From: Desulforhopalus singaporensis
Lineage (GTDB): Bacteria; Desulfobacterota; Desulfobulbia; Desulfobulbales; Desulfocapsaceae
DNA length: 64,000 nucleotides
Assembly (NCBI RefSeq): GCF_900104445.1
Contig: NZ_FNJI01000006.1
Span: 62,001 to 126,000 of the forward strand
Reading direction: 5' to 3'
Made by a program: the position numbers and the translations under genes
The notes under the pieces: generated by a model
Database searches by the model: none
The model's input: only the letters and a program-made list of their open reading frames with translations
What the model was told of the DNA's origin: nothing
Shown here: positions 51,783 through 62,052 of the stretch, piece after piece
How the letters are laid out: every line of letters begins with the position of its first letter
How positions within the stretch are numbered: the stretch's first letter is position 1

Positions 51783-52940
51783 TTATTTTTGTGCCTGCTG
51801 CGCAGCATAGGCTGAGGCGGCGCATTCGTTTTTACCCAGGTCCAGTTCCTCGGCCCTGTCGTCGTCGACCTGTTCCAGGTTGGCATTGATACGGCGGATG
51901 GTGGCATACTCTTCCGGCTGTTCCCGCATGTTAGATTTGATAAAGGCGTGAAAATCGCTGTTGTCGTCAATGTCGTAGATCGATCTGTTAAACGCCTTGG
52001 TCTGTGCCAGGGTAGCGGCGAAGGTGAGATCTTTGGTGGCCTCGTTCCATTCCATGTAGTGGGCCGGCAGGACTATGAGATTGTCGTCGAAGCTTTTTAT
52101 CTTCTGCAGCGTCTCAAAGAGGGTGTCTGACCAGGCGTCAACCTGCCCTCCCAGGTCGGGGCGTCCGACAGAATGGATGAAGATGGTATCGCCGCTCAGC
52201 ATAAATTTTTCATCGATGATAAAACTCGTGGACCCGGGAGTGTGTCCCGGAGTGAAAACAGACCGGATACTTCCCCCCGACCGGGCAAAGTCGATAACTT
52301 CACCGTCGCTCAGTTTCCGGTAATTGATTTTTGCTCCGGAAAAATCATTTTCATTGGCCATAAACCGTGCGCCGCATTTGTCGGCTATGAGTCTGCTGCC
52401 GGCAATGTAGTCGGCCTGCAGGTGGGTCTCGAATGTTTTGGTTATGGTACAGTTGTTGGATTGTGCAAAAGCCAGGTAGAAGTCCGTCTGTCTTGAGGGG
52501 TCAAAGAGCATCATCTCGTGGCCGTTGATGAGTCCATAGGAACATGATGCCTTCCCGGGGCGAATAAACTGGTAAAGCTGGTACTCTTCATCCGGATTCA
52601 GCAGGGAGGGAACGAGCAGATTACCCCACGACTTGATCCCGCCCTCCAGGTACCCGACATCGTCGAACCCATGTCTATTCAGAATTTCCGCTACATATCT
52701 GGCCGAACCTTCCTTGGCGCAGACAATGCGGATCGGTTTATCTCTGCCGATCTTGGCGACGCACTCGTCTTCAATCTCCATGAAATCGAAGTAGGAAATG
52801 TTCTGCATAATAAACGGATAAGGAGATTCTACCCTGAATCTGGAAAAATCGACCTTGTTCCTGACGTCGAGAACGGTCATCTCTTTTCTGGATGTCAGCC
52901 ATGAATAGAGCTGATCCGCTGAATACTTGAAGATACTCAT
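51783..52940 (-). CDS. Rhodanese-metallo-beta-lactamase fold protein (persulfide dioxygenase-like)
   Basis: 385 residues. Rhodanese domain first (active Cys74 in VCAKEGSAR), then a metallo-hydrolase domain. Metal motif reads THLQADY (172-178) in place of THxHxDH, so the second His is Gln; HTPGS His233 and GDTIF Asp251 remain, and LPAHY follows. It resembles sulfane-sulfur dioxygenases with a fused rhodanese, but the changed site may mean a different metal or activity. Confidence 0.82.
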   Translation of the reverse strand: MSIFKYSADQLYSWLTSRKEMTVLDVRNKVDFSRFRVESPYPFIMQNISYFDFMEIEDECVAKIGRDKPIRIVCAKEGSARYVAEILNRHGFDDVGYLEGGIKSWGNLLVPSLLNPDEEYQLYQFIRPGKASCSYGLINGHEMMLFDPSRQTDFYLAFAQSNNCTITKTFETHLQADYIAGSRLIADKCGARFMANENDFSGAKINYRKLSDGEVIDFARSGGSIRSVFTPGHTPGSTSFIIDEKFMLSGDTIFIHSVGRPDLGGQVDAWSDTLFETLQKIKSFDDNLIVLPAHYMEWNEATKDLTFAATLAQTKAFNRSIYDIDDNSDFHAFIKSNMREQPEEYATIRRINANLEQVDDDRAEELDLGKNECAASAYAAQQAQK

Positions 52941-53024
52941 GATTGGTCCTGGTTAATGTTTGGTGGTTAGGTGTGACAAGAAGAGACCCGATGCTGCCCA
53001 TAAACGGCTTAACCGTACTACAGA

Positions 53025-53834
53025 CTACAGAGAGTCAAAAGCTGTGGTCAGCCTGTCGAGGTGTTTTTTCTCCTCCTGTGCCATTTTGTAATAGAATTCC
53101 TGCTGTTGTGAGTCGTCTGTGCGACGCATCAGCCTTGTATACAGATCATAGGCCTGGGCCTCAAACATCATGGACAACTGAAAAATTGACTCAATGGTGT
53201 CAAGCTGCGCACCGAACGCTTCGCGTACATGGGCGATGGTCAGACCGCCTTCGAGCAGGGTGGGCTGACCTTGAGTCGCAATATTTACCCCTGTTCGCTG
53301 AGCTTCGCTGAGCAATCGGTTAATATGACCTTTTTCAAAAGATGCCATCTTCTGCAGTAACTCTATCTGGTCGCGGACAACGCTTCTTTCGGCCAGGATC
53401 AGGTAGAACTGCTGCAGGGTCACCTCAAGTCCATAAGCCATCTGTAAGGCGTTGTCGAAATCGCCCTGGAGAAAATAATCAAGACCCGCCTCCTCGGCTC
53501 CTCGAGCCGTATGCCCTTCCCAGCTGAGGATGCCTCCGGTCATGTTGTAAACCTGTGAAAAATTTTTAGCTCTGATCAGCTGGCAGGCTGCGTTGGATCT
53601 GTTTCCGGACCTGCAGTAGACGATGATTTTTTTTTGGTTCTCAAACTTGTCGATGTTTTCTTCAATCCGGTTGAGCGGTATCAGCAGTGCCCCGGGAAGA
53701 TGATTTTCGGCGTACTCCCTGGGCTGTCTTACGTCTATCAGCTGATAGGTTTCAGCGGGGTGTGAATTCACTATCTCCCTGGTTTGTGCTGCCGTTAATT
53801 CCTTGTTGTTATTGAATATGGTGTTCCAGTTCAT
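53025..53834 (-). CDS. Rhodanese-rubrerythrin-like fusion protein
   Basis: 269 residues. Rhodanese domain (1-105) with active loop VYCRSGNRS (Cys74). From about 125 a ferritin-like four-helix domain with Glu/His pairs (GLEVTLQQFYLILAE, MASFEKGHINRLL, MMFEAQAYDLYTRL, AQEEKKHLDRL) for a diiron site. Lies 84 bp upstream of the metallohydrolase gene, so both likely handle reactive sulfur or oxidants. Confidence 0.85.
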   Translation of the reverse strand: MNWNTIFNNNKELTAAQTREIVNSHPAETYQLIDVRQPREYAENHLPGALLIPLNRIEENIDKFENQKKIIVYCRSGNRSNAACQLIRAKNFSQVYNMTGGILSWEGHTARGAEEAGLDYFLQGDFDNALQMAYGLEVTLQQFYLILAERSVVRDQIELLQKMASFEKGHINRLLSEAQRTGVNIATQGQPTLLEGGLTIAHVREAFGAQLDTIESIFQLSMMFEAQAYDLYTRLMRRTDDSQQQEFYYKMAQEEKKHLDRLTTAFDSL

Positions 53835-53958
53835 ATGGTATTTTCGGTAAATCGACTGTTGGGTTCATGGTAATTTTCCAGGCTCTTAACTGAGCAGCAG
53901 ACGACCGGGAAAACAGAAAAGAAGGCACAGGCGTAGGTGTTCATTTGCGCAAATCGGG

Positions 53959-54441
53959 TTACAGATGCAAAATTCCGGCTTCTTCAGGGGTTGTCGAGTA
54001 TCCGTCGACATGGACCAGCCAGAACATCGAACCGTTTTTATCAATTTCCGTACGGGTCTTCTGTGTCAGCCAGTGACTGTCATCTATGAGGTTGTAGAAA
54101 GAGGAGTCGATACCGATGAAGCCGTCGATAAAATGACTCAGCACATGGAATGTTTTACTCAGATATCCCTGGGGAATGGTGCCGAGTCCGTCGATGGTGG
54201 TGATACCCCCTTTTTTCATTTCGCGCAGCAGACTGTCGATGATCTGCCGGTTGCGATCTTCCGCCAGCTTGATCTCTTCCAGGAAACGGTCATCGAGACC
54301 GGAGAAGGAGTGGGCCCTGCTGGTCTCGATGCAGTCGTAGATGACCAGAGAGGTCAGATCGAAAAAACGGTGAACATGATCCGAGCAGTGATCAAAGGAA
54401 TCTCCGGTCAACAGAATCTTATGCTGGGCAATGAGATTCAT
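53959..54441 (-). CDS. Hypothetical protein downstream of the flavodiiron gene
   Basis: 160 residues. Starts ATG 54441 behind GGAG, 9 bp after the flavodiiron stop. Mixed alpha/beta; the start resembles an anaerobic stress protein but no family is recognised. Contains HxxDH-type residues (FDHCSDHVHRFFDL) that could bind a metal. Its tight link suggests a function with the flavodiiron protein. Confidence 0.6.
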   Translation of the reverse strand: MNLIAQHKILLTGDSFDHCSDHVHRFFDLTSLVIYDCIETSRAHSFSGLDDRFLEEIKLAEDRNRQIIDSLLREMKKGGITTIDGLGTIPQGYLSKTFHVLSHFIDGFIGIDSSFYNLIDDSHWLTQKTRTEIDKNGSMFWLVHVDGYSTTPEEAGILHL

Positions 54442-54450
54442 CGGTCTCCG

Positions 54451-55653
54451 TTACTGGTTCTCAAAACTTTCGGCTATGCGTTCACCGATACGGCGGCCCA
54501 TGGCGGTACACTCACTGAGCTGTTCTTCGTCGGGGACGTATTTCAGGCGCAATCCTTCTTCAATCACATCGATTTTCATCTCTTCCAGGGCGTTGTTCAA
54601 AAGTCCTACCGCTTCCCCGCTCCAGCCGAAGGAACCAAAAGATGCCCCGAACTTGTTGGTTGGTTTAAGTCCGCGCATATACATGAGAAAACCGGCCATT
54701 CTGGGCAGCAGGCCATTGTTCAGGGTAGACGAGCCGAGGATAACACCCTTGGCGCCAAGGACCTGGGTCATCACGTCGCTGCGGTGGTGCACCTTGAGAT
54801 TAATCATGGTTACCGGTACTCCGGCCGCCTCTATCCCGCGTCTGATCGCCTCCGCCATCTTTTCCGTGGAGTGCCACATGGAATCGTAAATTATCAGAGC
54901 TTTTTTATTCGATTCACTGCGACTCCACTGGTCATAAGCCTCAAGTATCGCATTCTGGTGGGTTCGCCAGATCACTCCATGGTCAGGAGCGATCATCTTG
55001 AGATCGAGATTCATTTCTCCTACTGCCTTTAACAGTTTTCTGATAAGCGGGGAATAGAGGTAGAGAATATTGGCATAATATTTGGCGCTTTCCTGCATCA
55101 CCTCGGAGAACGGAACCTCGTCGTCGAACCGTTCACTGGTTGCGTAGTGCTGGCCGAACGCGTCGCTGGAAAAGAGGATGCCGTCTTCCTTGAGGTAGCT
55201 GAACATTGAATCGGGCCAGTGAAGCATTCTGGTCTCAATGAAGTGAACCGTCCTGTTGCCAAGAGAAATTTCTTGCCCTGATTTCACCACCTCAAGCGGC
55301 CAATCTTCCCTGTGAAAATGGTCGATCAGTGCTTTTTTGCCCATCGGCGAGCAGAATACCTTCTCCGGTTTGATGATTTCCATGATCTCCGGCATACTTC
55401 CGGAGTGGTCCATTTCCACATGATTGACTATCAGGTAATCGATCTTTTCCGGGTCGATGATCGCTTTTATATTGAAAAGAAGATCATCCAGGTGGGACCT
55501 TTTGACGGTATCGACGAGGGTCACTTTTTCATCAATGATGAGAAAGGCGTTGTAGGTCGATCCCCTGTAAGTGGAATATCCATGGAAATCTCTGATATTC
55601 CAGTCGATGGCACCGACCCAGTAAATTCCTTCAGCAATTTTGCTTTGATTCAT
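54451..55653 (-). CDS. fprA: A-type flavodiiron protein (FprA)
   Basis: 400 residues. Metallo-beta-lactamase core with diiron ligands in NHVEMDHSGSMPEI (HxExDH), RMLHWPDS, SSDAFGQH and PDHGVIW; a C-terminal flavodoxin domain follows (LIIYDSMWHSTEKMAEAIRR). Reduces O2 or NO to water or N2O. Common in anaerobes next to rubrerythrin-like genes, as here. Confidence 0.96.
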   Translation of the reverse strand: MNQSKIAEGIYWVGAIDWNIRDFHGYSTYRGSTYNAFLIIDEKVTLVDTVKRSHLDDLLFNIKAIIDPEKIDYLIVNHVEMDHSGSMPEIMEIIKPEKVFCSPMGKKALIDHFHREDWPLEVVKSGQEISLGNRTVHFIETRMLHWPDSMFSYLKEDGILFSSDAFGQHYATSERFDDEVPFSEVMQESAKYYANILYLYSPLIRKLLKAVGEMNLDLKMIAPDHGVIWRTHQNAILEAYDQWSRSESNKKALIIYDSMWHSTEKMAEAIRRGIEAAGVPVTMINLKVHHRSDVMTQVLGAKGVILGSSTLNNGLLPRMAGFLMYMRGLKPTNKFGASFGSFGWSGEAVGLLNNALEEMKIDVIEEGLRLKYVPDEEQLSECTAMGRRIGERIAESFENQ

Positions 55654-55939
55654 TTTTTCTCCAATTGGTGTTGAATGTAAAGTTATATAGTGATCTCCAA
55701 CAAGGGGGCGGAAGAAACCGAAACCGCCAGTTGTGGAAGATCTTCAGTTTATCGATAGCTGGAATGCTATAATAATTGACAGGTCCCGCTATTACAAGAG
55801 TGGTGTCAGGCACGACCGTAAAACAGGTTTATTTTCAATTAGGAATGATTATTATACTCGTTAAAAGGTAAAATGCCATAAAAAATATGGTCTTTAAAAG
55901 TAAATGTTTCAACAAATAGGCAGGTTGTGAGGTGTTGAC

Positions 55940-56146
55940 GTGAAATTGATCAGTCTATATCCCGCTATAGATTTAAGTAAATGCAACTGTTGCCAGGGGT
56001 GTGTCGAGGTCGCAGGCGAGGTGTTCAGGTACAATCCCTCCACCCTGCTGATGGAAATCGTCGAATTGAAGCATTACCCTGCCCAGCTTGTGGATGAAGC
56101 GATTAAAAATTGTCCGAAGGATTGCATATCCTGGGAAAAATCGTAA
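55940..56146 (+). CDS. Small ferredoxin, single [4Fe-4S]-type
   Basis: 68 residues from GTG 55940. Cluster Cys in CNCCQGCVEV and CPKDCISW. Similar to small ferredoxins of Desulfobacterota. Divergent from fprA; may serve it. The 286-bp gap before it shows no clear box. Confidence 0.72.
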   Translation: MKLISLYPAIDLSKCNCCQGCVEVAGEVFRYNPSTLLMEIVELKHYPAQLVDEAIKNCPKDCISWEKS

Positions 56147-56355
56147 GATATGGCGGCGAATAGCGGGGATTTTTACCCTATTTTTTCCCGGATAAATCGA
56201 AAGCGGCGTATCTTTTTATTGTTGTCCTTGTCGTGAAACGGTTTATTGTTGGTTGTGCTGTAGCCGATTCCAGAGGGGCGGGCTATGTTGATGACAGGAT
56301 AATGATTTTTTTTTCGGCACCACTGTACAGATGTACTACTGATTGATTGTATCTC

Positions 56356-58377
56356 ATGGATAGACCTTTTCAGCTTGTTTCAGAGTTTACCCCTTCCGGG
56401 GATCAGCCGGAGGCTGTTGAAATGCTGGCAGATGGTGTCCTCACCGGGGCCAAAAGCCAGGTGCTGCTCGGGGTGACCGGTTCCGGTAAAACCTTCACCA
56501 TGGCTCACGTCGTCCAGAAAGTACAGAGACCGACCCTGGTTATTGCGCCGAACAAGACTCTTGCCGCGCAGCTCTTCAGTGAGTTTAAGGAACTTTTTCC
56601 CCATAACGCCGTGGAATATTTTGTATCCTATTATGATTATTACCAGCCCGAGGCGTATATCCCCCAGTCGGACAGCTACATTGAAAAAGATTCCTCCATC
56701 AACGAAGCGATCGATAAAATGAGGCATTCCGCCACACGCTCCCTCCTGACCAGGCGCGATGTGCTTATAGTTGCCTCGGTCTCCTGCATTTACGGATTAG
56801 GATCCCCCGATGAATACAAGAATATGCATCTTTTTCTGCAGGTTGGAGAGCAATACCCCATTGAGGAGGTTCAGCGCAGGTTAGTCTTCATGCAGTATGA
56901 ACGTAATGACTTTTCTTTTCACCGCGGGACATTCAGGTCTCGCGGTGATGTAATGGACATTTTCCCCGTCCACGAGGAGGACCGTTCGGTCAGGGTCGAA
57001 TTTTTCGGCGACACCGTTGAGTCGCTAACCATTATCGATCCCCTGCGGGGAGTGGTTCATGAACAGCTCGACGATTATACCGTGTTTCCGGGCAGCCACT
57101 TCGTTACCTCCAAGGAGCGGCTGTCACAGGCCTGCCTGTCGATCAAGGAGGAGCTCGTCGCCCGTCTTGATTACCTGCAGAAGGAAAACAGACTGGTGGA
57201 GGCCCAGAGGCTTGATCAGCGGACGATGTTTGACCTGGAAATGATCCAGGAGCTCGGTTACTGCACGGGAATTGAAAACTACAGCAGGCATCTCACCGGG
57301 AAAAAGCCAGGCGCTCCACCGCCCAACCTGCTCGATTATTTCCCTGAAGACTACCTGCTGTTTATAGATGAAAGTCACATCGCCATAGGCCAGCTCAACG
57401 GCATGTATAACGGAGACCGTTCGCGAAAAGAGACTCTGGTCAACTATGGTTTCCGGCTTCCCTCCGCCCTTGACAACCGGCCTTTGAGGTTTGACGAGTT
57501 CAGTCGGAGGATCAACCAGATCGTCTACGTTTCCGCAACTCCCGGTCCTTATGAAATCGAGCAAGTTCAGGGCCGGGTGGTGGAGCAGGTGATCAGGCCG
57601 ACCGGCCTGCTCGATCCGCGAATAGAGGTTCGTCCTGCCGCCGACCAGGTTGACGACCTGCTCGAAGAGATACGAATCCGGACCGGACGGAACGAGGCCG
57701 TCCTCGTCACCACCCTGACCAAGCGGATGGCAGAGGACCTGACCGAATATTACGAAAATCTCGGGGTAAAGGTGCGCTATCTGCATTCGGATATCAAGAC
57801 GCTTGAGAGAATCGAGCTGATCCGGGACTTGCGAAAAGGTGAGTTCAACGTGCTGATAGGAATCAATCTTCTGCGTGAAGGTCTTGATATCCCTGAGGTT
57901 TCTCTTGTGGCAATTCTTGATGCCGACAAGGAGGGGTTCCTGCGGTCAGAACGTTCGTTGATTCAGACGTGCGGCCGCGCCGCAAGAAATGCCCAGGGGC
58001 TGGTCATCATGTATGGTGACGAGATAACCGGCTCCATGCGGCATACCATTGATGAGACCGAAAGAAGAAGAACGATCCAGCAGGCATTTAACGAGAAAAA
58101 CAACATTACTCCGACAACGGTGACTTCCGCCTTCAAGGACAACATTCACGACCACCTTAAACACTCCGGATATATCATCGAGGGGGAAAAGGAGGGTGCA
58201 GTCGAGACGGCAGAGGAGGATATCCCATATTTTTCTTCCCTTGACGAGTTGCGAACAATTGTTGCAAAGCTCGAAGAGCAGATGCATCTGGCGGCCGGGG
58301 AGCTGGCTTTTGAAAAAGCGGCGGAACTGCGTGACAAGATTAAAGAGATGAGACGTTTGGAGATCGAACTGGGATGA
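56356..58377 (+). CDS. uvrB: Excinuclease ABC subunit B
   Basis: 673 residues. Nucleotide excision repair: Walker [25 protein letters not shown] hairpin, helicase motif RAARNAQG and a C-terminal UVR domain ([14 protein letters not shown]). ATG 56356 chosen over TTG 56347 (three codons longer). DUF374 starts at its stop. Confidence 0.97.
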   Translation: MDRPFQLVSEFTPSGDQPEAVEMLADGVLTGAKSQVLLGVTGSGKTFTMAHVVQKVQRPTLVIAPNKTLAAQLFSEFKELFPHNAVEYFVSYYDYYQPEAYIPQSDSYIEKDSSINEAIDKMRHSATRSLLTRRDVLIVASVSCIYGLGSPDEYKNMHLFLQVGEQYPIEEVQRRLVFMQYERNDFSFHRGTFRSRGDVMDIFPVHEEDRSVRVEFFGDTVESLTIIDPLRGVVHEQLDDYTVFPGSHFVTSKERLSQACLSIKEELVARLDYLQKENRLVEAQRLDQRTMFDLEMIQELGYCTGIENYSRHLTGKKPGAPPPNLLDYFPEDYLLFIDESHIAIGQLNGMYNGDRSRKETLVNYGFRLPSALDNRPLRFDEFSRRINQIVYVSATPGPYEIEQVQGRVVEQVIRPTGLLDPRIEVRPAADQVDDLLEEIRIRTGRNEAVLVTTLTKRMAEDLTEYYENLGVKVRYLHSDIKTLERIELIRDLRKGEFNVLIGINLLREGLDIPEVSLVAILDADKEGFLRSERSLIQTCGRAARNAQGLVIMYGDEITGSMRHTIDETERRRTIQQAFNEKNNITPTTVTSAFKDNIHDHLKHSGYIIEGEKEGAVETAEEDIPYFSSLDELRTIVAKLEEQMHLAAGELAFEKAAELRDKIKEMRRLEIELG

Positions 58378-59048
58378 TCGGCAGCTATATGAAAAAATTA
58401 AAACTGCGGCTTGTCCCTCTATTTGCAGGCTGGCTGATACGAATCTGGTTCGGTACCTGCAGAGCAACCGTCCATAACGGGGAGCATTTTTTTCCGCCCG
58501 AACAAAGCGGCAACAACACTGTCATAGCCTCGTTCTGGCACTATTCCATCCTCTATATTATCTACTTCATGCGCCACTATCCGGCGACGGTCATGGTGAG
58601 CGCCAGCCGGGACGGGGAATATATTGCTCGGCTGGTTAAAAGTCTGGGCTTCAACAGCGTCAGGGGGTCAAGGAATAATCAGGGGGTACAGGCGCTCAAG
58701 GGATTGCTGCGGGTTGTCTCGCGTGGTGAAAGCTGCGCGGTGGTGGCGGACGGCTCTCAGGGGCCGCCGATGGTAGCTCAACCGGGATCGATACTGCTGG
58801 CTTCAAAGACCGGGGTGCCGGTGTTACCCATGGCCTGGGGGTGTTCCAGTTATATTGCGGTGAATTCCTGGGACAGGCTTTCGATTCCAAAACCATTCTC
58901 CAAGATCGATTTCTATTTTGGAGAGCCGCTCAGAGTTCCCCCGAAAATTAAGTCCGAAGAGCTCGAACATTATAGGGTTCTGCTTGAACAAAGACTGAAT
59001 AAGCTCTATCATCAGGCCTGGGAAAAACACGGAAGACGGGCGCATTGA
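58374..59048 (+). CDS. DUF374 lysophospholipid-acyltransferase-family protein
   Basis: 224 residues. ATG overlaps the uvrB stop. [16 protein letters not shown] and [20 protein letters not shown] are the DUF374 pattern; ADGSQGPP follows. N-terminal membrane segment. Presumed acyltransferase on lipid A or phospholipid; unproven. Confidence 0.85.
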   Translation: MIGSYMKKLKLRLVPLFAGWLIRIWFGTCRATVHNGEHFFPPEQSGNNTVIASFWHYSILYIIYFMRHYPATVMVSASRDGEYIARLVKSLGFNSVRGSRNNQGVQALKGLLRVVSRGESCAVVADGSQGPPMVAQPGSILLASKTGVPVLPMAWGCSSYIAVNSWDRLSIPKPFSKIDFYFGEPLRVPPKIKSEELEHYRVLLEQRLNKLYHQAWEKHGRRAH

Positions 59049-59097
59049 CGCCCACAGCCGATAGCGGATATTTTTTGAACAATACAGGAAACAGTGG

Positions 59098-60498
59098 ATG
59101 AAGCACAGTAAAGGGCTGGTCATCGCCGGACTGTCCGGAGGATCGGGTAAAAGTGTCGTTTCAGTTGGCATAACCGCCGCCCTGGCGAAAAGGGCAGACA
59201 GGGTCGTTCCTTTCAAGAAGGGACCAGATTATATCGACGCGGGCTGGCTGCAGCTTGCTGCCGGACAACGATGTTACAACCTGGATCCCTACCTGATGAG
59301 CAAACAGTCGCTGCTTAGCTCATATGCCAAACACTCTGATGGGGCGGATATGGTGGTTGTTGAGGGCAATCGCGGACTCTATGACGGGGTAAACGCCCAG
59401 GGCGGATATTCCACCGCCGAGCTGGCACTCACCCTTGATCTGCCGGTGCTGCTGGTGGTTGACTGTACCAAGACCACCAGGACAGTTGCGGCCATGGTGC
59501 TCGGGTGTCAGAAATTTGACAGCAGAATCAGGATATGCGGGGTGGTCCTGAACCAGATCGCCACAGAACGTCAGAGAGCGCTGGTCACCCAGACAGTCGA
59601 GCACTATACGTCCCTGCCTGTTATCGGCGCAGTTCCCAGGCTGAAAAAAGATATCTTTCCCATGCGGCATCTGGGAATGGTCCCCCACCAGGAATATGCA
59701 GGCAGCAGGGAGGCGGTGGATTATCTCGCCGGCATAGTTGAGGAGAATGTCGATCTTGTGCAGCTGGAAAAAATAATGGCTCCGGTGCGGGTAGCGCCAT
59801 CTGATACTCAGGAGCCGTCGCCTGTCAGCAGTAAAATAGGAGAGAAGAGGGTTAAAATCGGCGTACTCCAGGATGCCGCTTTTCAGTTTTATTATTCCGA
59901 AAATCTTGAGGCGCTGGAATCAAACGGTGCCGAGCTTGTCTATATCAACGCCATGAAGGACAAGGAATTGCCGGAAATTGACGGACTGTACATCGGGGGC
60001 GGGTTCCCGGAGACGGGCGCGTGCCGGCTGGCTTTAAACAAAAGTTTTCGGGCATCGGTCAAAAAAGCGGCCGAGTCGGGGCTGCCGATTTACGCCGAGT
60101 GCGGCGGATTGATTTATCTTGGAGAGTCGCTTGTGCTGGATGGTGAAGAATTCCCTTTGACCGGTGTGTTTCCAATACGTTTTGGCATGTCGGCGAAACC
60201 TCAGGCCCACGGGTATTCCATTTTTAACGTCGAGAAAAAGAACGGATTCTATCCCCAGGGGTTGGAGGTTAAGGGGCATGAGTTCCGCTATTCGACCGTT
60301 CTGCACTGGGGAGGCAGCGACACAGACCTCGCGGTAAAGATGACCAGGGGGAAAGGGTTCATCAATGGCCGGGACGGGCTGGTTCGGAACAATGTCTTCG
60401 CCCTGTATACCCATGTTCACGCTGAAGGAACTCCGCAGTGGGCGGTTAATTTCGTGGATTTGTGCTGTACGGCTCAAAGAGGAAGAAGTGGGCGGTAA
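59098..60498 (+). CDS. cbiA: Cobyrinate a,c-diamide synthase
   Basis: 466 residues. N-terminal ATP-binding domain (GLSGGSGKS, KKGPDYIDAGW) and C-terminal class I glutamine amidotransferase domain (PIYAECGGLIYLG with the Cys). Amidates the a and c side chains in cobalamin synthesis. B12 is the cofactor of the mutase at 839. Other cob genes are not adjacent. Confidence 0.95.
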   Translation: MKHSKGLVIAGLSGGSGKSVVSVGITAALAKRADRVVPFKKGPDYIDAGWLQLAAGQRCYNLDPYLMSKQSLLSSYAKHSDGADMVVVEGNRGLYDGVNAQGGYSTAELALTLDLPVLLVVDCTKTTRTVAAMVLGCQKFDSRIRICGVVLNQIATERQRALVTQTVEHYTSLPVIGAVPRLKKDIFPMRHLGMVPHQEYAGSREAVDYLAGIVEENVDLVQLEKIMAPVRVAPSDTQEPSPVSSKIGEKRVKIGVLQDAAFQFYYSENLEALESNGAELVYINAMKDKELPEIDGLYIGGGFPETGACRLALNKSFRASVKKAAESGLPIYAECGGLIYLGESLVLDGEEFPLTGVFPIRFGMSAKPQAHGYSIFNVEKKNGFYPQGLEVKGHEFRYSTVLHWGGSDTDLAVKMTRGKGFINGRDGLVRNNVFALYTHVHAEGTPQWAVNFVDLCCTAQRGRSGR

Positions 60499-60615
60499 TC
60501 CGGCAGCGGCATCGTTTCTTTATTGGTAAAATGAGTCCGGAACAGGTCGAGGCCCGGGTGCAGGGCGGAAACTGGTCTGTCCCGGGCGATGTTTTGCGCC
60601 GTCTTGGTGCGGTGG

Positions 60616-60957
60616 TCAATGGGATGTCTGGGTGCCGAGTACTTTCTCGCTGATTATGTTCTGCTGTTCTTCGCTTGGTAAAGGCTCTACCCAGTGGATG
60701 AAGGATTCCGTAACCCGCATAAACGCGCCGTTGTCCTCCTTGCATTTGTCACAGATCGATTCAGCCATATCCCGGTACATTATAATTTTGGAGGCGGGTT
60801 CACCGTTTTCAGTCACGGCAGCCATCTTGCGACAGCCGCAGTCAAGACGAACCACGACGACTCCGATGCCATCCGGACTACCTTCCAGAATGCCTTCGAT
60901 CATCGCCAATTCCCTCTTTTCCGCCATCAGTTTTTTCGTTGATTGTTTCTTTTTCAT
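60616..60957 (-). CDS. Small conserved Cys-containing protein, unknown
   Basis: 113 residues. Cys pattern in RLDCGCRKMAAV and SICDKCKED, suggesting a zinc knuckle or small Fe-S site. Lys-rich N-terminus. Convergent with cbiA, 117 bp apart. Family not recognised. Confidence 0.65.
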   Translation of the reverse strand: MKKKQSTKKLMAEKRELAMIEGILEGSPDGIGVVVVRLDCGCRKMAAVTENGEPASKIIMYRDMAESICDKCKEDNGAFMRVTESFIHWVEPLPSEEQQNIISEKVLGTQTSH

Positions 60958-61314
60958 TGGTTTTGATATGGTCAGTATTGTTCATACGAGATTGAAATTG
61001 AGAAAAGCAGCACCGTCGCTGCAACGCCGGGAAAGGTGCAGTATATAAAAAATTACCTGCCGGTCAACTTATATCTGCAGGGAGAAAGGTCGGTCGAGTG
61101 GAACCTGTGCCGGTTATCTCCCTTAGTTTAAGCGGAAAAAAGAAAATTGCCGGGACCCTTATCACTACAGGGTGGAATCAATCATTTTGCTTGACAAATA
61201 CCGGACCGTACATTAATGCAATATGACACATGGAAACGGGATCTCAATGATACTCGGGTTGTTGAGTAAGCATTAAAAATGCTTATGTTAAATATCACTT
61301 TATGGAGGTGAATC
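60958..61314. other. Gap before the small ferredoxin gene
   Basis: 357 bp, divergent. A TTGACA at about 61192 could be a promoter -35 for the ferredoxin, but its -10 is weak. Nothing else seen. Confidence 0.35.
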
Positions 61315-61500
61315 ATGTTTGAAGTAATAGTAGACAAAGACAAATGTTCAGGTGATGAAGAATGTGTAGCAGCTTGCCCGGCACAGGTTTTCGAAATGGT
61401 TGACGGTAAAGCTGATCCGGTTGAAGCAGACGAATGTCTCGGTTGTGAGACCTGCGTTGAAGTATGTCCGGAGGGAGCTATCGTTGTAAACGAAATGTAA
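61315..61500 (+). CDS. 2[4Fe-4S]-type ferredoxin
   Basis: 61 residues, acidic. Motifs CSGDEECVAACP and CLGCETCVEVCP; the first has an extra residue pattern (D/E before the second Cys) as in Desulfovibrio-type ferredoxins, so the cluster may be [3Fe-4S] or seven-iron. A good GGAGG site and terminator frame it. Confidence 0.9.
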   Translation: MFEVIVDKDKCSGDEECVAACPAQVFEMVDGKADPVEADECLGCETCVEVCPEGAIVVNEM

Positions 61501-61524
61501 GCTCTATTTACCTGATTTTGTTTG

Positions 61525-61565
61525 ACAAGCCCACTTCTTTACCGAAGGAGTGGGCTTGTTCTATT
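61525..61565 (+). terminator. Rho-independent terminator after ferredoxin
   Basis: 15-bp stem (61525-61539 with 61545-61559; one G-T pair), TACCG loop, then TTCTATTT. Confidence 0.8.
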
Positions 61566-61583
61566 TAATCGAAGCGAGATTCA

Positions 61584-62018
61584 ATGCTAACCGGCCTGCA
61601 GAGATTCAAACCGGGGGGAAGCAGAAAGAGTCATCTCTTTCTGTCATCTCTTCTCTGGACGTTTATCGGCTGTCTACTCCTGACCAGGGGGGTGTTGATG
61701 TTTTTTCGCATCGAATCATACGGCTACCAGCTGGCATCTCTGTCCCTGGTGACTGGAACCGTTAAATCTTTTACCATTCTCGACAAAGTGGCCCGTAAAT
61801 CGGTAGCGCGTATTCTCAGTCTTGAAAACGGGACCTGTCTGGGTGCTGTTTATTCAAAAAAAACCTGGGGCCTGGTTTTATGCATGTCGGTTACGGGAGT
61901 AGTGTTGCGAAAATCTTCTCTTCCCATTATGCTGCTGTGTTTCATCTATCTCGCCGTCGGATGGTCGCTTCTTTTGTCAAGCAGGGTGGCGTGGAGAGCC
62001 TGGAAAGGAGCGAAATAG
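61584..62018 (+). CDS. Integral membrane protein, unknown
   Basis: 144 residues with three likely helices (SSLLWTFIGCLLLTRGVLMF, GLVLCMSVTGVVLR and LPIMLLCFIYLAVGWSLLL). No motif recognised. It ends 34 bp before alr. Confidence 0.65.
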   Translation: MLTGLQRFKPGGSRKSHLFLSSLLWTFIGCLLLTRGVLMFFRIESYGYQLASLSLVTGTVKSFTILDKVARKSVARILSLENGTCLGAVYSKKTWGLVLCMSVTGVVLRKSSLPIMLLCFIYLAVGWSLLLSSRVAWRAWKGAK

Positions 62019-62052
62019 AAATGTAACACAGCCAAAGCAGATTTTCATAAAT

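Noticed and set aside
60462-60653. 63-codon ORF at the cbiA end
   Set aside because: Overlaps the cbiA 3' end in another frame and the convergent small gene; no ribosome site and no recognisable features.
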